Positions 56,225 to 64,000 of a DNA stretch of 64,000 bases are shown in pieces. Numbering within the stretch: the first letter of the stretch is position 1; the number at the start of each line of letters is the position of its first letter. Made by a program: the position numbers and the translations under genes. The DNA is taken from the NCBI GenBank assembly GCA_030512295.1, contig JAULSR010000008.1:744001-808000 (forward strand). Direction: 5' to 3'. Origin of the DNA: Bombardia bombarda. Its lineage: Eukaryota > Ascomycota > Sordariomycetes > Sordariales > Lasiosphaeriaceae. The notes beneath the pieces were generated by a model that did not search any database, was not told the DNA's origin, and saw only the letters and a program-made list of their open reading frames with translations.

Positions 56225-58703
56225 GGTCGTATTCTTTTTCTTGTCTTTTGCCTTTTTTTTTAATTTTTTTAATTTTTTTTTTTTTATGTTCAGCTCTGTA
56301 TGTACTGCACTGGCCGTGACCTTCCGAGTTTGGTTGCTATGATGGTGGGTGAATGCATGGAGGGGCAGGTACAGATAGCGGGCATCGGGCATCGGGCATC
56401 AGGCACCACCTCAGCCCTCATGTAGGCATGGAACTTCGAGAAATCGATAATAGAGCCGGAGGTTTTAGCGTTTCCATAGTGGACAACAACCAAGCCCGCA
56501 AGGTCCTCAGCTCACACCACCAGGTGGGCCAAATCGATATTGCGATTCTATTTCCATCTGTCCATGTGTGCGGAGAGATGGAGAGCCCGAAATGATGGAG
56601 AAAGGCGATGGACTCTGAACTCGAGTCAAGTCAGTTCAGTCAGTCAGTCAGCCAGTCAGTCGAGCGTGCGACAGTAAAACTTCGTGTTGCAAAACGTGGT
56701 AATTTAGCAAAGGCAGCTAGGGCGGGGGCCATCAAGCTAGCTACCGTACTAGGTAGGTAGGTACCTAGCCTCCAGCCAAGCATTTCGCGCTGCATCGGCT
56801 TGTTCACTTTCCCATTTGCTAGAGACATTGCCAGTCTGTGGTGGGTGCGAATGGAGGCAAAGCGGGGAGTCGGGTTGCATGCCCAAGCCGTTAATTTTTC
56901 TTCTCTTTTCTTTTTCCGCTATCTGCTTTTCTCGAGGACCGTGCTTGCTGAGGACGTTTTTCTGGACAGAAGTAGAAAGTGATACAAAAGAAAACGGAAA
57001 TATTGATTGACGCCTCACGAAAACGCTCTGACAAACATGCATGGCTCGGCATCGCAAATTGTTTCCGCTGTTGCTGCTGCTACTAGTGCTGCTCCTGCAT
57101 ACCTTTGAAATTAGGGGCATAGGTAGGTACCTGGCCACTCATTCAATACTACATGTTCGGGATCTGCAACCGGGTCTGGCATGAATTGCCAAAGTCTGGT
57201 TGCTCAATTTGGGTTCCCAAGTATTTAGCATATCTGAATAAGAAAATACTCTACTCTACCTACGGCAGTCATGCATGATGCATGCGCGCATGCCTAGGTT
57301 ATTACCAGCACTGAAAAAGAAACCCGGGTACTACGTAACTTCAAAAGTCCCTTTTGAGACAGTCTTTGAATCCAGAGCAACATCATGATCACACATGTAG
57401 GGAAGGACCTGCGTACTGATCGTACTGATTATTCCTATCTGTCTTTCTACTTGTCCGTCTCTGATTCGTGTTTTGCTTGTTTCAATCTAACACAATCAGG
57501 TAGGTGAACAAAAATCTGCAGCTAAAGTCATTTTTTTTTCATTGCCGCCGTCACATCCAGTCACATAATCACATCCACACAAACACCATCATCACCATCA
57601 TACATTTCAAAGTGTCTTGTCATCTTCCATATCTTATTCAGAATAAACTCATCGAATAAAAACTATGCTTCTTATTCATCTGCTAGAACGGATACTAGAT
57701 ATACAATTCATCTCTTTTTTTTTTGTTGTTTAGCTTCTCGGCCCAGAAAGCTTGTCCACCCGCCTCCCTGCCTGCCTGTCTGCCTGCTTGTCTGTCTGTC
57801 TGTCTGCCTGATATGTGTCCTGCACGCACCAACCGTGTTGTTCCTGTCTCTCCCCCTTGGCCATAACTGACCATCCATTGTAAATAATAACAAGAAATAG
57901 ATAAATCAACAAGACACAGCCGAGAAATGAAGAATGAATAAATATAGCGCCAATAAAAATCAGAAAGGCAACGTCAAGCTAAGGCAAAACGCTCTCTCGC
58001 TCCTCCGAGTCGAGGGGGGAAAAAGATAGTTCCCAGTTTTTGTGATCCTTCCGTCCACCATACAGATAACAAAGTTATTTGAAAACAAGTCTTTTCCCTT
58101 TCTCTACCAGAGTAGTAACAGGCTCACACCCGAATAACTTTTGGGAGAATCAAGAGGAAGACAGAAAAAAAAAAAAAGCATCGCTGCCCTCCAAAGGCTG
58201 ATTGATAATGATACATGAAGGCAAAACGTAGATGCAAATGCCACCATAATGTGGAAAAAAACAAAAGCTGGGGAAGAAATAGAAAAAAAGACACCGTTTG
58301 CTTTTTCAAGTCTGCCAATCCATCCGAGTATGTAAAAGCTACGCCGTGTAAAAAGCACCGCTTTGTGTGTCTGTGTCGTGTAGCCTTCGTGGAGAGATCC
58401 CCCTCCCCCTTTTTTATGCTTTGGTGCCCACCTATGTAAAAAACCGAAATCCGCCGGGCGCAAGTGTATGATGGTGGGTGGTGGTAGCAGCAGCAGCGAG
58501 GGGCTGATCCAACAATGAGGAATAAGGGATTTTGTAGTTTCTTTTTTTCATCATGGGTTCATGTCGGGACATTAATGACGACGGCACGTTCCGCTGCGAG
58601 GATCGTCGGCATTGTAAAGAGTGTGAGAAGAAGTGAAGAGAAGTGAAAAAATATTTTTAATGATGTTGTGAGCTGGGCCGTCTCGAGGTATCAAAAATAA
58701 CCT
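56225..58703. other. Intergenic, 2.5 kb, with microsatellites
   Basis: DPH6 leader and promoter on the left, long 3' flank of the Msn2-type gene on the right. Seen: a (CAGT)n tract at 56636-56660, a TAGGTAGGTAGGTACCTAG tract at about 56751-56769, a 14-bp palindrome GCATGCGCGCATGC at 57280-57293 and a (CTGC/CTGT)n tract at 57767-57810. No gene is supported. Confidence 0.5.
57767..57810 (+). repeat. (CTGN)n microsatellite
   Basis: Eleven tetranucleotide units of CTGC or CTGT in succession, with one CTTG-like interruption. Confidence 0.85.
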
Positions 58704-60855
58704 TTACTCGTCCCTTTTCCTCTTCTTGCCGTCGCTGTCGCTGCCCTCGTCTGACGAGAGCTCGCTCGAGCTGCCGGGGATCTCGGCCGCCACCTGGAAG
58801 AGGACCTTGCCCAGGGTGCGGTAGTCGTCACCGCCAGACACCGAGGGGCCAGACATGATGCCATGATGTATGTAGCCAGGGTGTCCGCCGACGGCTATCG
58901 AGTCTGAATCGTCGATATCGTCGATGAGGTTCATCACGATGGCGCCAGAGCCGTGCGTGCGAGAGTGCTGTGCGAGGTTGTCGGAGCGAGAGAACTTCTT
59001 GCCGCAGTCGGCGCACTCAAAGGGCTTGTCCTGCGTATGGAGTGACCGGTAGTGGCGCTTCAGGTGCTCTTGTCGGCGGAAGCGGCGCTGGCAGATCTCG
59101 CACACGAATTGCTTGGAGGGATCCTCAGTCAGAGACTGCTTACGACCGCGACGGTTTGAAAGGAGAGGCAGAGGCGTGAAGCCGGCATCACCCGAGATCG
59201 AGTTGGACTCGGAGTTGTTCTTGGCTTCAGATGCATTGCTGTCCTGGTTGTTGGAGGGCGACTGCTGCTCGGCGCTGCCCGACTGCGAGTCCTCGGCGGC
59301 GGCGACGTTCATGGTGGGCCTGGACTTCTTCTGGCGCTTGTCTTGGTGGGCGTCGGAGTCTTCTTCGTAGCAAGAGTCGGCGGGGGTAGGCAGGTAGTGC
59401 GCAGCAAACGAGTCGTTGTCGTCAAGAGTCTCTGGGTCCTCTTCATAGATGTAGCTCGAGTAGCCAAGAGACACGGCGTCGGAGCTGGCACGCGATCGGC
59501 CGATCTGGGTTGCAGCACTCTCGTCGAGATAGACCAGGCCGTTCACAAAGTCGTCGTCCGACTCGAGGTCGGAGAGATCATCAAATGAAGGCAGAGAAGA
59601 CGGCAGGCTGTGGGGATGCTGGGAATTGAACTGGAACGAGTCACTTGGCGAGATTGCAGGGGTGGCGGTGGTAGCCCTGACAAAGGGCTCGCCCCTGAGC
59701 ACAAATTTGTGGTCCTCGTCGTCACTGGTGTACAGCGTGTTCAGGGCTGGGTACTCGGGTGCGAGCGTCAAGTCGACAGTGCTCACAGTGAGGTTCCGCG
59801 GGTCGCAAAAGTCCACGTCGTCAGACGACACAGATCGGGCGTAGGGCGGAGGCGAGGGAGGAAGCGAAGGGCATGAAGCCGGAGAAAGGAGGTCGTAGGA
59901 GGTAGACGTATTAAGCGAGACAACACCGGGTGCCTGTGTTTGGGATGGGAGGTACACTGCAAATTTAGATTCAGGTCAGCTCAAGCCCCCCAAATTTTCT
60001 TTCCAGCGTAAAAGGAAGGCTCGGCAAGCCCCGCAGTCAGCTAGGACCGGGCAAACCAAGACGGACTGGACTGGCTGGGCTGTCATGGTCCATTGGTGCA
60101 CTAAATCCCACATTTTGACTCTAGTTTTCCTTCCTGTCACAGCTCTAACCCAGCGACGGCGCCATGCGCTTGTCTTGTTCTTCTTTCTTTCCCCACGACA
60201 ACAATAACAGCACGATAAAGAATGAGAAGAATAAAATAAATCAAAACCTACCAGGTGTCATTGGGGGTGATGCGCATCTCTGCCAGTCCAGACCGGCAAA
60301 GTTGTCGAGTTGACAGTCCACAATGCGCACCTCCTTGCCCGGCAGGCCGTGCATGCCATCAAGCCCCGAGAACATGGGGTTCAGCGGGGTCTGAAGCATA
60401 TCACAACTGCCCGGGCTGCTGATGGCGCTCCCCGATGACGACAGCGGCGGTGTCGACGGGTAGTAGAGCCCGCTAGCATCGCCTAGATCACTCGTCTCCA
60501 GCATGATAGTCGGCCTGTGGATCATTGGCTGAGGCGACGTTACGGACGTTGAGGGCATGCTGGGCACGCCGGACATGCCTGTGTAGGTTTTGGAGTGCAT
60601 CGGCGGTTGAGAGCTAGAGGAGCTTCGTCTGGAGTAGATGGGCGTCGAGGGCAGAGTGGGTACAACTGGGAACATGGGCATCCGGTGCTGATGTTGGTGC
60701 TGCAGTTGATGCTGATGTTGTGGGTGGTGTGGGTGTTGGAAGCCTGGGTGCGAGGTGAAGTGGCCTTGCTGCCGGTTCTCTGAATTCGGGTTCGGGTCCG
60801 GGCTGTAGTAGTAGAATGCTGGGGCCATGCCCTGAGGGGTCATGATTGCTTCCAT
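58704..60855 (-). CDS. Msn2/SebA-type C2H2 stress-response transcription factor
   Basis: Two exons, 60855-60252 and 59956-58704, with a 295-bp intron splitting a Val codon (PMTP-V-YLPSQTQ), give 618 residues. Two C2H2 fingers lie near the C terminus: CEICQRRFRRQEHLKRHYRSLH and CADCGKKFSRSDNLAQHSRTH. The R-x-E-H-L-K-R and R-S-D-N-L-x-Q recognition helices are those of yeast Msn2/Msn4 and Aspergillus SebA, which bind the stress element AGGGG. The N-terminal half is Gln/His/Pro-rich and probably activating. It includes short blocks such as YYPSTPPLSSSGSAISS and DDVDFCDPRNLTVSTVDLTL. The C terminus is acidic, ending SDSDGKKRKRDE, a possible nuclear signal. Msn2-type factors are controlled by nuclear shuttling; Ser-rich segments near the fingers are candidate sites. 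An AGGGG inverted pair upstream hints at self-control. Confidence 0.93.
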
Positions 60856-63800
60856 CTCGACAGTGCTCTCTGTTGCTGCTATCAGCCTCGTGGTTCCCAG
60901 GAATGTTGTATGGTTTGCTGTTTACCAACCCGGTAAATGTGTGGTTGCTGAAGGCGATCTTGTCTCTTTGTATCTTTTGGCTGCAAGAATTAGGTGTATA
61001 TGGGCGTATGTAGTAGTGGCAGTTGTAAAAGTAGTGTACAGGTAACAGGTTATTTACGAACGTGTGTCGTTGTAAGTCGGCAATGGCCTAATGATGGTAG
61101 TGTGTCGGTTCCAATGGTAAGGAATGGATGGCAGTCAGGATCGATAGATCAATGACTGGCCGGTTACGAGTCTCGAGGACTGATGTTGTACTTGAACTTG
61201 GTTCGACGAAGTGCTGTCGCCTCTTCTCTCGAGTGGTGGGAATGTGTTGATGAGGATCAGACAGGTCAAGACCAAAATACTGTGAAAGAAGGGAAGGAAT
61301 GGGATTCCAAAACCTCGAGAGTGCCGAAACAAACAAGAACCGATATGTAAAGAAGGAAGAGATCACACGTGCAGGAGTCAACACATCTGCCGATCATGAG
61401 GTGGAGGGAAGGAGCGTGAAGAAGGGGACCCCTAGAGAATATGTAAATCTACCACCACAAGATAAACGGGCGGAGATAAAAGTCGCTGGATAGCTGTCCT
61501 TGGTAGACACTCGTCTCAAAGTGGCTCGACTGGGCACCACTTCCGTACCTCACCTACACAATAGCGTATGTATGTATGTACCTACATACCTGGCTGGGCA
61601 CGACGCTGGAATGGAATGGGCCACCCGGGGGCCCTCTCTTCAACCCACCAAGCCGATGTACACAGTACACTACGACTGTACATACAAGACGACGGCCTCG
61701 TTTGAGCTGACAAGGTCAAGACTGACCAGCTCCAGGAACACACAGGCCGGCAGGGACTGGCAGGGACTGGCCCCTCACCCCTGTCTGCATGTCTGGGGCA
61801 AGTGGACGGAAACATCAGATGGGTGGGTGGGCTCTGGATGGCCCTTGGAGAGGATGGCGCAGCCGCTAGACCAATTCTAATTCTGGACCGAGCAGCACCC
61901 AGCAAGCATGATGAAAGTACCGCAGAATCCAGGGTACCTCTGGGACCCACGACGACCCACGTCTCCCAGTGGACATGGACCGGCAACGCCTAGTCCAACC
62001 AGCAAGCCGGACAGTAGGGTGTGCAGACTGTGCACAGCACGGTACATGGCACTAAGCCAGATGGATGGTTGTGATGTGATGCCTGCACACACCAGACGAC
62101 ACCATGCCCAGTTGCCCACCCCCAGTGCTGAGCGATGCTGAGTCGCAGTTCGCTGTTCCCCCAGCGTTTAGACCCAGGTGTGCCAGGACCGAAGCCGAAG
62201 TGAAAGGCTTAGGCCCAGCCTGGCGAGCCTGGCGAGCCTGTCTAATGCGTGATGTAGTGCAGTGGGTCGCTAGTCTGGAGACACCTCTCTGGCAATTCTG
62301 AAGAGAGTAAATTGAGAGGCCGCTCAGTCCGGCCGCTTGCCTCTCTTTTTCCATCTCTTGCTCGCGTCTCTGTCGTCGCCGTGCGCAAGCAAGGAGAGGC
62401 AGACCACCCACCCACTGGTGCTGGAGGCCCACTGTGCTGCATTGTACAGTAAATCGAACTTGGTACACGGACTGTGCTCCGCCTCCGCCTCGATAATTGA
62501 CAAGGGACGGTGCTGGTGCCAGTGCAGTGGTGGCCGTCCCGAGGCGCGAGAGAGAGAAAGAAAGATGAGCTATTTGATAGCTGAATGTCAATGGTCGTAT
62601 CTGCTTCGTCATTCATACATCTAGACATTGGACGAGAGAGATAGCGGCAGCATAAAGAAAAGGCCACCATCCGTACTTTCGATACCATGGCATGGCAAAT
62701 GATGGATGGGCTCCAGACAGAAGCACAGAAGCACCTTGTCCTGCCGCCGGATTCGTTCCGTCACTCGTAATCTTTTTGGGAGGGGCAGATATGCAGACGA
62801 CCCATATTCGTATGCAAAGGTAGGATGGGGTCACGGTGATAGGTGATGATTGTGGTGGGTGGCACGCACAGCTCCCTAGTGTGTCCTCTGGCGGAGGGTG
62901 GAACGAACAAATGAACAAATGGCATCGGTGGAATCGGGCCCTTCTTTCGACGTCTATGTACACTACTGTGTATAATACCACCGGCCAGCAGGGCCATGGT
63001 CCAAGTGCATGCATAAAGCCGGGCCACGATGGCGTTCGCGATGCTGATAGGTGGGGAGGCCGGCGACGACGCCCTCGAGGGCCATCCACAGAGCTTGCAC
63101 AAATGGCCTCTCCCAGATGAGACTCGCCATCCAAGCGCGTTGTCCGACGCCAATCCGGACGCTGCAATTCGCTGGCAGTCATGGTCACATCTAGCCTCTT
63201 TCGCCGCCGGCCAGTAGCAACCGCAGGTGCGGGGATGCAAGGTACGAACAATCCGAGAGGCCACCTACATCATAGGCGTCCAACAGGCGTCCAACAGGAA
63301 AGAGGGCGAGAAAGGCGTTGCGCCGGCGGCCCGACGATCTTCTTGCCATCAGTGACAGTGGCCTCTTGAGTGACCCGCCGATGGTGCGGTGTGCGGTATC
63401 CTGTCGGGGCTGGATGATGTCGAGGATGCATCCCGTATCCCCTACTCGGCGACCAGTCCAGACATGCAGAAGAGACCGGAACGGCCACTCAGAGCACCGT
63501 GTAGAGGCGCCGACTCGAGTCGATCACAACCCGTGTTGCAGCAGTAGCAGGAGCATCATCATCACTTGTGCAGCAGCAGGCAAGATCACCTCGATAACAC
63601 CCGAGTGGGGACAACCTAACACAGGTCAGGCAGCCAGTGCTTCGTACATCGGCAGGCCATCATCACCGATCTTCAGGTACCGACAGGCGCGGGATGGATA
63701 ATTCATGCTCTCCTTGTCGCCCCGCCCAAGTACGTCGCTCGAAACCTCGAAACAAGGCCGGTAGCAAACATTGTAGTGGGCGAAACACGTTACGAATTTA

Positions 63801-64000
63801 TGGCAGCTGCTGGCAATCGCGCGGTATAGATCGACACATGATCCCAACCTGGGTTGGCTGTTTGTCCTGAGCAGGTTGTTGATTGGCTTCCAGGAACATT
63901 CCACGACAAAAGGGTTGTTGTTACCAATGTTCCGATGCTGCTGCCGCTGGGCGTTAGTAGAGGGAGGGAAGGGGAGTAAGGTGAGAGGATGGCGGGGAAT
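60856..64000. other. Long upstream region of the Msn2-type gene, 3.1 kb, no supported gene
   Basis: It contains the AGGGG/CCCCT sites described separately and a (GTAT)n tract at about 61565-61580. The long antisense frames at 62052-62612 and 62613-63251 have neither domain nor plausible composition. Long intergenic regions are common ahead of highly regulated fungal transcription-factor genes, so this may all be promoter and leader. A gene starting beyond 64000 could also use the right end. Confidence 0.5.
61423..61433. promoter_or_regulatory. Inverted pair of stress-response elements (AGGGGACCCCT)
   Basis: AGGGG and its reverse complement CCCCT share one spacer base, about 570 bp upstream of the Msn2-type start codon. 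Two more CCCCT cores lie at 61771-61775 and 61778-61782. AGGGG is the known site for Msn2/SebA-class fingers. Function here is inferred. Confidence 0.5.

Noticed and set aside
62613..63251. 212-codon frame near the right end
   Set aside because: Rich in Cys, His, Pro and Arg with no motif; typical chance frame in GC-rich intergenic DNA.
1..64000. CRISPR arrays, rRNA, bacterial operon signals
   Set aside because: The window is eukaryotic nuclear DNA; I saw no spaced direct-repeat array and no 5S or other rRNA signature.

Overview
The window is nuclear DNA of a filamentous ascomycete, most likely a Sordariomycete. The genes have short GT-AG introns (mostly 54-155 bp), short first exons and GC-rich codon use, and they encode fungus-specific families (SUN/GH132, an Msn2/SebA-type zinc-finger factor, a fungal lysine 2,3-aminomutase homologue, Apq12). 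The intergenic DNA carries many TAGGTAGGTA/TACCTAGG-like tracts. I cannot name the species.

Layout. Positions 1-4.9 kb look like an accessory patch: the 3' end of a gene with near-identical 126-bp TPR repeats (probably an NLR-type receptor), a 585-bp non-autonomous DNA element with perfect 26-bp terminal inverted repeats, and a gene joining an N-terminal coiled coil, a restriction-nuclease-like E-x-K region, an RGG-repeat linker and a divergent protein kinase. From about 6 kb onward the genes are ordinary conserved ones. In order they are: SUN-family wall glucanase (+), VPS10 sorting receptor (+), monocarboxylate-type MFS transporter (-), lysine 2,3-aminomutase-like radical SAM enzyme (+), conserved YFSTLERLR-motif protein with a 1.17-kb intron (+), membrane-anchored type B carboxylesterase (-), large disordered conserved protein (-), S-adenosylmethionine synthetase (-), GPN3 GTPase (+), APQ12 (-), MPO1/DUF962 dioxygenase (-), RPB7 (+), DPH6 (-) and an Msn2/SebA-type C2H2 factor (-). 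Long gene-free stretches lie at 21.1-26.4, 30.0-32.7, 40.2-43.6 and 60.9-64.0 kb.

Shared functions. GPN3 (assembly and nuclear import of RNA polymerase II) and RPB7 (an RNA polymerase II subunit) lie about 4.4 kb apart. VPS10 and the SUN protein both belong to secretory or cell-surface biology. Otherwise the neighbourhood is a normal mosaic of unrelated genes, and I see no secondary-metabolite cluster.

The strongest sequence-level observation is technical. Five genes need about 13 single-base corrections to read through. All are missing bases, and every one I could place sits in a G or C run of at least four. This pattern points to homopolymer under-calling in the assembly rather than real pseudogenes. 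One of these losses breaks the P-loop of GPN3. The strongest biological candidates are the nuclease-like/kinase gene with its TPR-repeat neighbour and inverted-repeat element, and an inverted pair of stress-response elements (AGGGG) upstream of the Msn2-type gene.
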